From the NCBI RefSeq assembly GCF_000276665.1, contig NW_004955488.1:1039956-1103955 (forward strand): a stretch of 64,000 nucleotides of DNA. Direction: 5' to 3'. The translations under genes were made by a program, and so were the position numbers. The number at the start of each line of letters is the position of its first letter. Position 1 is the first letter of the stretch. The DNA comes from Chinchilla lanigera. Lineage: Eukaryota > Chordata > Mammalia > Rodentia > Chinchillidae. The notes beneath the pieces are model-generated. The model made no database searches, was not told the origin of the DNA, and saw only the letters and a program-made list of their open reading frames with translations. Shown here piece after piece: positions 48,138-60,020 of this stretch.

Positions 48138-48316
48138 CAGCTTGAAAGGGTACAGTCCATGGTGACTTGGCTCCAAGACAGAAACATGAAGCTGCTCACT
48201 TTCATGGTGGCTGGAGGGGAGACCAGAAGAGAGCCAGAAGGGAAAGCGTCAGGGACCAATACAGTCCCCAAGGCCATATGATGCATTCAGACACACCCAA
48301 AAGTGTGCTTCGTAGA
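48138..48316 (-). repeat. Loop of the inverted repeat, LTR-like sequence
   Basis: The 179-bp spacer contains tccatggtgacttggctcc, tcatggtggctggagggg and gacacacccaaaagtgtgc, words typical of MaLR/ERVL-like LTRs in reverse orientation and shared with 45590-45890. Confidence 0.5.
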
Positions 48317-48438
48317 TACCCACACACTGTCTCTCAGGCCCATTAATTTGACAATATTAATAACACATCTTTAGACAAGCAGTTCTCTACTTTCTGTTAT
48401 AAATAAAGTCAATCCTTTCAGGACACATACAAAGCCCT
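48317..48438. repeat. Long inverted repeat, right arm (122 bp)
   Basis: Pairs with 48016-48137. Sequence beyond the arm (ctcatcttatgactggtttc) seems to continue the LTR-like text, so the right arm may be the original copy and the left arm the inverted duplicate. This is inference. Confidence 0.93.
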
Positions 48439-49660
48439 CATCTTATGACTGGTTTCTCCCAAGGGCAGAACTCACAGCCTAAGTACCAGAGCCAAAAATG
48501 GAACTCACATTTTCTCAGAGTGATGTTTCCACTCTAAAATAGCATAGCTTATAGACGGTACTGGTTTCCTTAGACTTTTGGGCTCCTTCTATTTTGGTTG
48601 GAAACTTCCATTCCACCAGGAAGCTGAGGAAATGTCCAATGTTTCTTTTCCTACTATGAAGATAATATTAGTTTGTATGTATCAGAAGTAATGTGCTTTG
48701 AAGCTCTATCTAGAAAATTTCCACAATTTCTAGAACATTTCAGTAGAATTTTCCATTTTGACTCAGATCTATTTGTGAAATTTTTATTTAACATCTCATT
48801 TATACCGGTGGCTACACTAGGCACTTGCAAATGACAGAATGAATAAGACAGTATCTGAGTTTAGACAGTTGATTTAATGAAATTAATATGAAAGTACACA
48901 AACTACATGACCTATCTAGTCAGTTTATATGAAAAGATATGCACAAAATGCATGCAGAATATGGTAATACTATTGATCTGAGATATTTCCAAGCTACAAA
49001 GGAATATTCCCATAATTGGGAGTTTTAACAGTTAAAGAATACATCACACAGTGGGGGTCATATTACACCTTAAAATTTGGGAAGGTGTTTACTAGGAAGC
49101 AGGCATTTGTGCAGCAAGAATTTGTGCAGAAAGTTAAATGTAGTAGATAAATCAGAGGAATTTGAAGCATTTCATACTTTAAAAAAAGGAAAATCAGTTC
49201 AGTATGGCAGAACCCAGATTAGGGGTAGATGCAGGGTATTTTAAGCTATGTTTGACTCCATCTTTGTAGCAGTTAACTGGAATTGGCATAGAAACCAAGA
49301 TGCATCGGTTAGAATTGCAAAGAAATATTCAAAACATGAGATGGAGCCAGACGTATTGCCTTAAAGTACTGGTGGAGAATTTTTTGCGGTGTTAAGAGGA
49401 TGTCAAGACTTCACCGTTTAACAAGGAAGAGTGTAACAGATGTACATTGTTCAAATTTCTCTTAAATATGCAGAGACATTGTCATCCTTAATCGCACTGT
49501 GACTGAGCCACATTTAATCTGCTGGAACTAAATTGAAATAAATGGAATCTGTATGACACTCTGAAGAGTGAAATGCAGAATTGTGCAATGAAAGTATGTG
49601 GTGAAACTGCATAATAAGACCTCACAAAGGAAAAATCCACACCAAAAGTAGCTTATATTA
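48439..49660. other. Non-coding DNA, no gene seen
   Basis: No gene recognised. It contains copy A of a direct duplication listed next. Confidence 0.4.
48886..49033. repeat. Direct duplication, copy A (148 bp)
   Basis: Matches 50888-51030 in the same orientation over its whole length with a few substitutions and small indels, about 90% by eye (for example gatatttccaagctacaaag is identical in both). Confidence 0.85.
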
Positions 49661-49671
49661 AACCTTGGCGG

Positions 49672-49760
49672 GCCGGGGCTATAGCTCAGCAGCAGAAGCA
49701 CCTACCTGGCAAGCACAAGGTCCTGAGTTTGATTCCCGATACTAAAAAAAAAAAAAAAAG
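49672..49760 (+). repeat. ID SINE, sense
   Basis: gccggggctatagctcagca, cctggcaagcacaaggtcct, gagtttgattcccgatac, pure A-tail at 49743-49759. Target duplication not clear (ttggc on both sides at best). Confidence 0.88.
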
Positions 49761-49775
49761 TTTGGCAATTTTTCT

Positions 49776-49875
49776 TTTTTTTGGTTTTGGTTTTTCTCCG
49801 GTGCCCGGAACCGAACTCACGACCTTGCGCTTGCCAGGCAGGCGCTTTTGCCGCTGAGCTAAATCCCCAGCCCCT
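49776..49875 (-). repeat. ID SINE, antisense, with target-site duplication
   Basis: tttttggttttggtttttct tail, then ggtgcccggaaccgaactca, ccttgcgcttgccaggcagg, ccgctgagctaaatcccc. Exact 9-bp duplication aatttttct at 49767-49775 and 49876-49884. It lies tail-to-tail with the preceding sense ID. Confidence 0.92.
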
Positions 49876-49884
49876 AATTTTTCT

Positions 49885-50887
49885 ACTGGAACTATTTCAT
49901 ATATCATACTTACTTTGTAAATTGTTCATAATACCAGTAGGTATGCTGTAAGAGCTCTAGGAGGAAACAGCTATGAATCAGGAGAGACGGCTTCTAATTT
50001 CAACTTTCTCATACCATCTTTTATCACTTTAGACACGTCTCCATTCTAACTGAGAGTTTGTGCTTCCGTGTTTTAAAAGAGTAAAACTGAGCTTTTGGGT
50101 AATTTACATTCCAGATTATTTTATATGCTGATATTTAAATTATGTATATAATTCCTAATTGAAAAGAAAAAATGTACTTATTGTAATAAATATTGTGATC
50201 ATTATTATTTGCAGTAATTTGTTAGTTTGAATGATCTCAGCAAGTTCTTATGCATGATGAATAGTGTTACAAAGAGAAAACTTCTTGAACACCCTAAAAG
50301 CACTAATATTTCTGAAGTCAATTAAATTATACAAAAAAGTAAACAGAGTATATATACAATTCAACCAGTACCTACAATTTCAAATGAAATAGAAAACAAA
50401 ATAAAAATCATGATACGAGAATTATTTGAGCAGATGGTGGTTTGCAATTATCACGTATATACTCACAACTTCAGCTAACAACTTCAGTATTACAGTTTCT
50501 TTTAAATTTAACAAGAGAACTCATAAACTACGAATCTTTCCAGAAATTTCATTATTATTCTCAGAGCTATGATAAAGTCTTATTTACAGAGCTAACTGGT
50601 GCCACAACTTTAGATCTTTGCCAACATAAACTGGACAGTCATAGATTAGATCTCCTTTTATTTACTGTTATGGTGCAATTAATGTGGCTGTTTCTCTGCT
50701 AATGTGAGTGTTCATAAACACATATTCAAATCAATATACTGAAACTGTGTAGGATGGGTATAAAGTAGGTATCTTGAAGGTCAGTGTTGATTCTTTTCCC
50801 TGTTCCTGTTTGTTGATCTGTCCCTATCTCTAGCCTTGTCTCCCACCCGCTCCCGCTCCCCTCACACACACGCAGACATTTTATATT
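49885..50887. other. AT-rich DNA, no gene seen
   Basis: No repeat recognised; a C-rich simple stretch with (CA)n lies at 50840-50875. Confidence 0.4.
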
Positions 50888-51030
50888 ATATGAAAGTACA
50901 CAAACTACTGACCTAGTCAGTTAATATGAAAAGATATGTAAAAAATGCATGCACAATATGGTAATACTATTTATCTGAGATATTTCCAAGCTACAAAGGA
51001 ATAATCCTATAATTGGGAGTTTTAACAGTT
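50888..51030. repeat. Direct duplication, copy B (143 bp)
   Basis: Second copy of 48886-49033, about 2.0 kb downstream. Confidence 0.85.
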
Positions 51031-52935
51031 TATATTTAACAGTTTATATTTATATTCATTTGTACTTGACACAAAATTGAAATCTTTACTTTAAAAAAAA
51101 AACAGAAAACTGGGAATGAAATTGGGTAATCCTGTATTAATACATCTACAGATTCCCAGCAATCAGCATAGGTTGTTTCTGAGGAAAAAAAAATGACTAA
51201 ATTTTGTTAGCAGTAGCTCAGATATTAGTAAAATCTAAAAAACTAGTGATTTTTAATGGAGTGTCATCCTGGACAATTATGGCATTACTTGAAATTCTAA
51301 TGCATAAGAAATGTGTGAAAAATAAAATCACCACATTTTAGAATGTTCTCTAGAGATTTACAAGTTCAGGCTTACATAACTCTGAATGATGATTTCTAGT
51401 AGAAAATTCATATTAATATCAGACATTTAAATGGGTGTCATTAGTGTCATACAACAAAAATATTAGAGAAACTCTAACAGGAAATAGTAAAAAGATATAG
51501 TAATATTATATTCCACATTTGTATAAGTTAACTTGGAGCACGTGATGTATACTTTTAGTGTATACATTTTCTCATTGGTGAAATTTTAATTACAACAAAA
51601 TTTTGTATTTAGGGACCAGTAATACCAGGATTCTGGTATTATAAATGTTCTTTATTTTCTGAACTAGAAATGTTCTTTTATTTTCTGAATCATAAATGGA
51701 ATTATGTATAGGTGTGAAAGATTTGGTATAATATGTAGTATTTGGTGAAACAACGAACCACTTCTAACTAGTTACAAAGAACCATGGTTTATTTGAACAG
51801 AACAACACAGTGGTATAAATGGTATAAAAATCACTGAATTATCTACAAAAACGGTCAGGTAAGTTTTGGTAGAGTTCTCTTTTAAATTATCAGAATCAAT
51901 TCATATTATGGCTATTTTAATTACAGTTCTATGTGTTTAGAAACATTTATTTACACCAAAGTTTAATTCATGTGATGTGTTAATAGATTTAAATCCTGTA
52001 ACTTTCAGTATTGGCAATGTGAATATTGTCTTTGCCACAAAGTAGTCTGCCATTCTTTTGCATGCACCTTTAATATTTTGCTTTTACATTTCATGCTCAA
52101 ATAGTATTCTATAGGATTGATTAATAGGCAAGATGCATGATCTCTTTCTAGTAAAATATAGCTTATAATAAAATGTAAATGTTTCATATTCAGGAGAGGC
52201 ACACCAATACATTAATATTAACCTAACAACTCTTCATCCATCTAAATTAATATTTCACTGTGTTCCTTGCTTACAGAAATATTCAAAGTAGTATCATGGT
52301 TTTGCTAAGGCAAAGTTTGAACACTAGAGCTGATGTTCAGGAATTTGGGGATCAATTCTCAAATACTCAAATTACTGATCGTCTTTCCTCATAACCTTCA
52401 GTTTATGGAAGAGATGTCAGTGATTATTGGGTGTGTGTGTGTTTGTGTGCATGTGTGTGTGAAAGAGAGACAGAGGAGACCTAGAGATAGTGGAAGTGAA
52501 ATAATTTAAAAATAATAATCCATCATAATTTTATGATCACCAATATGCTACAGTAATTCATTTTCATAGTATTGAACCCCATCAAAATAAAATTAAACTG
52601 TACCTGAAAACCATTCCCACATAATATTCATTTTAAATGTTCTTTTTGGCAACAGGTAAAACTAGCCACATAATATCATGTCATTTTCTATAAAGTTTCA
52701 TTCAAAGCTACTAAGATAGACATAAATGTCAAATGCCCAGGTTATAGCAGCATAACCAAAAGAGGAAGTAGGCAGAAACGTAGGTCATATGAAACTAGAA
52801 GTGGGATTTCATTTATATGCTCAAATGAAAATCAAAGTTAAGCATCTTAATATTCTTCACAAAAAACTTGGAAAAACCGTGAGACCACAAATAATTGCCA
52901 CATTCATATCATGGGTTAAAAAGCAAAGCGCATCA
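51031..52935. other. AT-rich DNA, no gene seen
   Basis: No repeat recognised apart from a (GT)n tract at 52431-52461. Small tandem words occur at 51030-51050 (aacagtttatattt) and 51645-51685 (aaatgttctt). Confidence 0.4.
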
Positions 52936-52939
52936 TGTC

Positions 52940-53037
52940 CTTTGCTGTTTATTCCCTGTGGTTTTGGAGACTGAATTAAGAATTTTGCAGGTGCTAGGCA
53001 AGGGCTCTGTCACTGAACTTTATCCACAGCCTTCTAG
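52940..53037 (-). repeat. ID-like SINE, old
   Basis: Reverse-complement tRNA-like text: ggagactgaattaagaattt, ggtgctaggcaagggctctg, cactgaactttatccacagc. Strongly diverged. Confidence 0.6.
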
Positions 53038-53279
53038 CATTATTGATGTTTTGCCCTTTTGTTTTTACTGCATCTTAGTTATATGAGGCAGGGTGCTTCA
53101 TTTTGGTGCATTTATATCCGCAAATAAAAAGCTTTATTGCTCATCTTGTCACCCTCCTCCCTGTCCTCTCACACTCCCCATTCCCTTTCTCTTCTTGCCT
53201 AGTCCTGAAGTTTTTTATAGAGGTTGCAACTGTTAATCAAATATGTCAAATTGAACTGTTTAAGGAATGCCTAGCAGAT

Positions 53280-53424
53280 TAATAAAATCCAGTTTCGGGT
53301 GTGTCTGTGGGTGTTGACATCTGGGCCAGCAAACCGAGGGGTCAGATGTGGATAGAACCAGTTCAGAGTCTTGGAGCATAGAAGGACTGAAAAAGAGACC
53401 AGAAAGAGAAATGTGCCCACTTCT
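53280..53424 (+). repeat. Unclassified interspersed repeat, part 1
   Basis: cgggtgtgtctgtgggtgtt, catctgggccagcaaacc and gcatagaaggactgaaaaag resemble a mammalian LTR-like repeat with a similar opening phrase. It is interrupted by an L1 and resumes at 54442. Confidence 0.5.
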
Positions 53425-54441
53425 TTTTTATTTTTTTTTATTTTAATAATAAAAGGAAGAAAACATTAACAGACAGACAACCTTTTACAAAATAGCAAAA
53501 GAACAGTACAGACAATACAGAGTTACAAACAAAGTGGTAGGAAATTAACAATGGTTGTTGCATTACATATTGATATCTTCAAAGTGGTTTCTCATGAAAA
53601 CAGAGACATGCAATACTGATCAATCAAGGACTCACTGATAGTTTCTTTCAGCAAAGAAATAGAAGACAGTAGAACAACTATGTTAGCTATCCTGTATATA
53701 CCTACATACAAAATTCTCCTTCTATCTCTTCTTTTCCCACATCCCATTTGCCCTTTACCCTTGAGCATTGTCCTATCATTTCACAATGTCTATCATACCT
53801 CCAAGTTTAAATTAACTCTTTCAGGTTTTACATTAGTGAAACAATGCGGTGTTTGCATATGCATGTCTGATTTATTTTCCTTATGAGTATGGTCTCTAGT
53901 TGTGACCATTTACCTATAAAAGCCTCAAGTTTATCTTTCTTTATAGCTGTGTAATATTCCATTGTATAAAAATACCACAATTTTCTCATCCAATCCTCGG
54001 TGGATAGACATTTGAGTTTCTTTCACAATTTAGCAATTACAAATTGTGCTGCTATGAACATAGGTGCACATATATCACTGTGATATGATGTTTTTAGGGC
54101 TTCTGGGAAAATACCCAGAAGGGGGACAGCTGGGTTGAATGGGACCTCTAGACTTATTTTTCTGAGGAATCTCCAAACTGATTTTCACAGTGGTTTCATC
54201 AGTCTGCATTCCCACCAGCAGTGGAGAAGGGTTCCTATTTCTCCACAGCCTCACCAGCATTTTTTGTTGGTTGATTTCTTAATACTAGCCATTCTTACTA
54301 GGGTAAGGTAGAATCTCAGTGTTGTTTTAATTTGCATTTCTTGAATGACTAATGATGTTGAACATTTTCTCATGTATTTATTTGCCATTTGTATTGCCTT
54401 ATCTGAGAAGTATGTATTCATTTCAGCTGCTCACTTTTGGA
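53425..54441 (-). repeat. 5'-truncated L1, antisense, nested, with target-site duplication
   Basis: Poly-T at 53425-53446 is the A-tail. It is followed by the reverse 3'UTR (one unit with acaatggttgttgcattaca), then ORF2 C-terminus (gtaatattccattgtataaa, ccaccagcagtggagaag), truncated at about 54441. Flanking copies aaatgtgcccacttct (53409-53424) and taatgtgcccatttct (54442-54457) form a 16-bp duplication with two mismatches. Confidence 0.88.
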
Positions 54442-54800
54442 TAATGTGCCCATTTCTGAGGAGTTTCTGTCTGCCTTGGTCTTTGGACGTCAGTCTCCAG
54501 TTTCTACTCTCTTCCAATGCAGTCTAATACCTGCAGGTCTACAGTGAAGTTCCAGGCTTTGGACCTCAGACCCTGGGTGCATTCTTGATCCATCTTGTTG
54601 TGCAGCTCCCATCTTCCTGGGTTGGGTGGCTGCCAGGAGCTGCAGCTCTTCAGCATGCAAATGGCAACTGTGGACTCCTCCACCTCGGAGCTTGGAGATG
54701 TGGACGCGGCTGCCTCTCCTGTTGTGAGCCTCCCTCACACACCCCATACCTAAGCGTATTCACCTAGTCAGCAGACTGCTTCTCTTAGGAGCCCCAACAC
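54442..54800 (+). repeat. Unclassified interspersed repeat, part 2
   Basis: Continues the host repeat after the L1: ggtctttggacgtcagtctc, gctttggacctcagaccctg, tggactcctccacctcgg and a 3' end near cttaggagccccaacac. The layout is LTR-like, but I cannot name the family. The 85-codon minus-strand frame here is a shadow. Confidence 0.5.
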
Positions 54801-55930
54801 AGAATTGTTCTCTTAAAGATATACTTGAAATTCCTGAACATATTTCCTTCAGATATTTAACAACAAAGACATATATCTCACCAACACTTGCTTTTACATC
54901 ATAAGTGGTACATTCAGTAGCTTTTACTAAGTGGTAGCAAAGGTTTGTATTTTTATTGTATTTAAAGATTTTGAATTCAGGTAGATTTACACTTAAAATA
55001 ATATTTCATCTACGTATTTGTTACTTTTAATCAATTCATTCTCTTTCTTTAAGTTTTTAAAATATATTAAAATGAAGTTTTTGGAAATTATTTTAAGTAA
55101 AGTGGTCATTTTATTTATGAAACTTTTCCTCATCAGCTTTCTGTCTTGCAAGTCATATGTACGAATGTCAGTGTTATTAAGTTCTCATAGTGACTTTCCC
55201 ATCACACTCCTACTTGAGGTACAAACCTGTGTCCTATATCCATTCTGCCCTAGAAAGGATGTTACTCTGAAGTTGATAAATATTTGACTTGAGAATATTT
55301 TAACACTTATAATGTGATCTTACTTTTATTACAAGACCAATCTAGGCTTTTGTTTCCTTTTGTCCTGTTATCATTCTTTTACTTTTCCAGTGGCTACAGT
55401 AAAAATTTGCATGTACAAGTTCTATTATCTCTAGACAGAATGGTATTTCAGGAATTTCTGTTCACAGCATATTGTAACTACCAGTTAAAAGAATGATATA
55501 TAATCCTTTTTCTTTTGTGTTGTATTTGTGGTATTACATTTGAGTGATTCTTTCAGCATAGATGGGGGGCTGTTTCTTAAAATTCTGCTTTCATTTTGTT
55601 TGGGAAAAAAGGAGTAAATCAGCTGTCAATTTGTATTTTAGTGGATTGCCTTGAGCAGGAAATTTACTCTACTAGTTCTCTTAGACCTTTTTTTAAACAG
55701 AAGATCGAACATCCTACAATGAATACAAATTTCATACCTATACATTGTACCTGACTCAATATATGCATTTCATCAATTAAAAATAAATAAATAAAGTCTT
55801 AAAAATAAATTTGTGAATCGGAGAAAATAATTCTTACAGTTATTTTTTTATTTTACATTTATGTGAATTTTCTGTACCATGCATCCATTACCCAATTAAA
55901 AAAAAACACCTTATGTGTAAAATCAGTATA
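54801..55930. other. AT-rich DNA, no gene seen
   Basis: No repeat or gene recognised. The 89-codon frame at 55018-55287 has no known domain. Confidence 0.4.
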
Positions 55931-55934
55931 TAAC

Positions 55935-56130
55935 TTTTTTGGATGTGCATGGTGCTGGAGAATCATACCTGGGTACACTCTACCACACATAGAACTGCAT
56001 TCCCAGCCATTTTTAGTCTTTGTTTTGAGACAGGTTCTCACTATGGTGCCCATGTTTGACTTGAACTAGCCGTCCTCCTACTCAGGGTCCTTTAATTCTG
56101 GGGTTACAGCCAAGTTCCACAGAGACTGGC
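55935..56130 (-). repeat. B1-ID composite SINE (B1-dID-like)
   Basis: On the plus strand an ID-like segment (gctggagaatcatacctggg, gaactgcattcccagcc) then a B1-like segment (ttttgagacaggttctcact, ggggttacagccaagttcc). Minus-strand order B1 then ID, as at 1958 and 29190. Confidence 0.6.
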
Positions 56131-56249
56131 TACTATGGATCTTTTTAATATTCATGCTGAGATAGAATTCGATGCCATGCACTTTACCCATTTAAAGTAC
56201 ACATTTCAGTTTGTCTTGGTATTTTAGTGATTTGTGCATCATTATTGCA

Positions 56250-56684
56250 TGCCTTAGAAACTTCTCACGTTACTGAGATACAAGATAATGGAGGAAAGGT
56301 TTATTTGGCTCTCAGTATGTAGAGCTTTCATGCCATATTGGGCTGGCCCCCAGGCAGGGTGGCATGGAAGAGGGGAATCATAGAGGAGAAATAGTGAATG
56401 GGAAGGCAGACAGAAATTAGCAAGCAGCAAACCTCCCTTTCCCCTTTATTCCATCCAGGCTACAAACATGTTGGGTGGTGCCATTCACACCCAGAATGGG
56501 CCTTCCCTTACTCAAGCTCAAAACAGTGTTAAACAAAACAGCAGACTGATTCAGTACTGTGCACCCTTAATCCCAGTATCACACTCTTAGTCCATACTTA
56601 TGCATTCTACTTCCAGCCGGCTTTACAAAACTACACCCATGGCTACATGAGGCTTTGGGAGGACATTAGATCCAAGCTATAACA
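56250..56684 (-). mobile_element. Solo MaLR-type LTR nested in L1
   Basis: Starts tgccttagaaacttctcacg and ends gatccaagctataaca, TG...CA, 435 bp. It is flanked by an exact 5-bp duplication ttgca at 56245-56249 and 56685-56689. Antisense polyadenylation signal at 56300-56305, and ggctacatgaggctttggga near the right end. It interrupts the antisense L1 3'UTR, whose text continues on the other side. Confidence 0.85.
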
Positions 56685-58274
56685 TTGCAAATCTAATAGA
56701 ACAATTCTTACCACAAGAATAGCCTATTCATATTTATTCACTAACCTCTACCTTTTCTCAATATTAGGCTCATCAACTTTGTCTGTATATTTGTATCTAC
56801 TGGATATTTCATATAAAACGTATCAAAGAACGTTATTTTTTATTTTCTTCTTTTCTTAGCATAATTCTTCCAGGTTTTATCCATTTTATGGCATCTGTTA
56901 GTGATTTATTTCTCTCTTGCATATACTATACTATTTTATGAATAGAATAGATTTATTTATCTGTTTATCTGCTGATAGACACTGAGGTTGCATCAAGTTT
57001 TTGACTATTAATGTTTTGGTTTGAACATTAGCGGACTTTTATATATATTTGCCTTTTTTGAGTACTTGTAAGAAGTGGAATTGAAGGGTGATCTAGTAAA
57101 TTTAAATTTAATATTTTAAAGACTTGTCAAAATATTTTCCAACAATTTTACATTGAAGCTAACAATGTATTCCAGTCTAATTTCTTCATATCCTCATGAA
57201 TGAGTATAATTTTTCTTTTTTAGTATATTTACCATAGTGATTCAGAAGTAATATTTTACACTTTGGAACTGCATTTTCTTAATGAATAATTATCTTAATC
57301 TTGTTTTCATATACTAACAGACCATTTGGATATGTCTTTGAAGAAATTTTCATTCAATTTGTTTATATACATCTAAAATGTACCAATCTAATCAAATTTA
57401 AAAAGTCCTGTGATCAGTCAAAAATTAATTTAATCTCCAAATATAGTTGTGCTGCTTCCATTCCAATACAGGAACTTTTTTTCTTATTTACCTATTACAA
57501 TTGGTAAATATTGAAGAAAAATGAGTGAACAACTTTACCTTTTTCTTTTCTGAAGGGGAAAATGCATTCAATTTTTTAGTATGTCCTTTACCAGGGTGGA
57601 AGTCCCTCCTATACTTAGTTCCAATTTTTATCATAAAAATTTGTAAGCTATTATCAAAGTTATTTCAGCCCTTACAGAGGCAACTACGTGATATTTTTCT
57701 ATAATCTAGTACTCCATATGTTTTGATATTTTATGTGTTTCATTCCTATGAAAATCTTATTTAATAATGGTATATAAATCTTTTTTATCAGTAGCTGGAT
57801 TGTGTTTACTATTTCATGAGAACAGTTATGTCTATATTCATAAGAATTATTCATGTGTAGCTCTATTTTCTTCTTATATTTTTTCAGGTTTAGTTACCAA
57901 GTTAAACCTGGTCTCATATAATGAACTGGGATATGATCTTCCTTCTTCTATATATAAAAAAGTGTGATAAATATGCAATACTAACTGTTAAATGTTGCTA
58001 AAGCTCACTAGATAAAGTTGATATCTTTTCAGATTATTCAGGCATAAGATTTTGCAATGGATGTGATATCTTTCTTCTGTCTTGAAGCAGAAACTATAAA
58101 TCCTGATAATGAATGTTTTATCTCATATGTTCTCTTATGTTATATTTTTCTTGAAATAATTCAGCAGCATTTTTCAATTTCCTAATTATTTTTTCTTCAT
58201 GCACTGGCTATTTAGGAATATGCTCCTTGCTTTTGATATGCATGTTCAAACACACATTTTTTTTCTGTCATTGA

Positions 58275-58415
58275 ATTTTTGAGACAGGGTCTCACTATGC
58301 AGTTCAGGCTGGACTTGAACTCACTTTGTACCCCAGGCTGGCCTCGAACTCACAACAATCCTCCTGCCTCAGCCTCCCGAGTGCTGGGATTATAGGCATG
58401 TGCCACCACGTAGGC
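58275..58415 (-). repeat. B1 SINE with target-site duplication
   Basis: Reverse-complement B1: tttttgagacagggtctcac, ttcaggctggacttgaactc, ccaggctggcctcgaactca, cctcagcctcccgagtgctg. Flanks ctgtcattga (58265) and ctgttattga (58416) differ at one base. Confidence 0.92.
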
Positions 58416-58956
58416 CTGTTATTGATATTAAGTCTACTTCCATCATGATTCAAAAACATAATGCCTATGACTTCTATACTTTAAGGTTTACGGAGGTTTG
58501 TTTTAAAGCCTACTTTTAATTCTATCTTAGAGAATGTTTGAGAAGAATGTATATGAGATTGTTATAAATTGAGGTATACTATCTAGGTCTGTTAATTCTT
58601 CATGGTATATACTATTTAAATCTTCTGTATAAGATGACATAATAGAATTAAACTTAGTTTTTCTAACATTTACTTAGTAAAATGCACTGAACACCCTGAC
58701 TTGCATTGTCGCATTGTATATTTTTCTTATTAATTCTATTAGCTCTATCAGTATTTTCATTATATACTTGTCAGCTCTAGTAGAAGACTATATTTCGATT
58801 ATATTTCTGATATATTTGTAGCTTCATTATTGTAAAATGCCCTTTCCTATATCTAATAACATTTTTGCTTTGTTTGTTTGCTTTATTCTGTGTTGTACTG
58901 TAGCTTAAACACATGCCTTTGCATGAAGCTACCTTTCTAGCTGTTCTCAGTTTTAA

Positions 58957-59067
58957 TTTTTAGAGAAGGTCTTTCTATGTTGCTGAAATTGCCCAAGATG
59001 GACTGAAACTTGAAATCCCCCTGCCACTGCCACCAAAGTATGCGGATTACAGTTGTTTACCAACATG
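58957..59067 (-). repeat. B1-like SINE, degenerate
   Basis: agagaaggtctttctatgtt, ttgcccaagatggactgaaa, tcccctgccactgcc-type text and gattacagttgtttacca. Older than the 58275 copy and inserted within the antisense L1. Confidence 0.5.
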
Positions 59068-59925
59068 TCTGATATTTTTTATTTTTTAAATGTTTAAATA
59101 CTTAACATAGGTTCTTTAACTTTCTCATGGTTGCTGTCTGTATGGTATTTTTCTTTTATGTTTGATATATGCAAATCTAAAATCAATCTTCTGTAGACAT
59201 CATAGTGTTGGATCTTGGTGTGTTTATCCATCCTGGTAATTTCTGTTCTTTGAACTGTTTGTAATTTCATAATTAATGTTTCTATCCATGTGGTTTATTT
59301 ATATTTACCATTTTTGTTTTTAACTTCTACATATTTCTAGTTATTTATTTCTCTATTCTTGCTTATTGTCTTCTTTGGCATTCATTGACTATTTTGTAAT
59401 GTAACATTTAATTATTTTAATAACTTTCAGTTATATGTCTCATAATTTATTTAGTTGTTGCACAAAGAATTCTATATATGTGTATATAAAATCAGACTTA
59501 TTTTAGATTTATTGTAATTGAATTAGGCACAGAAATACATTTTACTAAAGCCTTATACTTACTTCTTCTTTTGCCTTTATTGTTTTACATATCACTTCCA
59601 AATCCAAGAATCTTTATATGCCTTAAAGGCTTAGAGAAAAATCAAAAGCAGCTTTTTAATTTTAGAGTTTGCTACTTTCTCCCATTTCTCTTTCCTTTAA
59701 TTTCTTCTTATAGATTCCTAGATTCTACTGCCTTTTCTTTATGTTAGTGTTTTGCCACTTTCCTTTTCCGTGCTGTCTTAGCTAGTGTGTTATATTTCCA
59801 TGTGTTATGGGCTTAAATATACTACAAAATCCTTCTATACAAATGGGTTATAAATTAGTTATAAGATTAAAAATATAACATGCATCATATTTTAAAATAC
59901 ATGTACATAATATATAATATGTTGA

Positions 59926-60020
59926 ATTTACATATATACTATTTACATATACTATTTACATGTATACTATTTATATATACACTATGTATATTTACATTAT
60001 TTACGTACTATTTAAATATG
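59926..60020. repeat. Short tandem array, tatactatttaca unit
   Basis: Five to six diverged copies of a roughly 15-bp unit (tatactatttacat, tatactatttatat, gtactatttaaat). AT-rich minisatellite-like. Confidence 0.75.

Noticed and set aside
48016..48438. Interpretation of the inverted repeat as a DNA transposon (MITE)
   Set aside because: No target-site duplication is visible outside the arms and the loop resembles LTR sequence. Not fully excluded without a genome-wide search.
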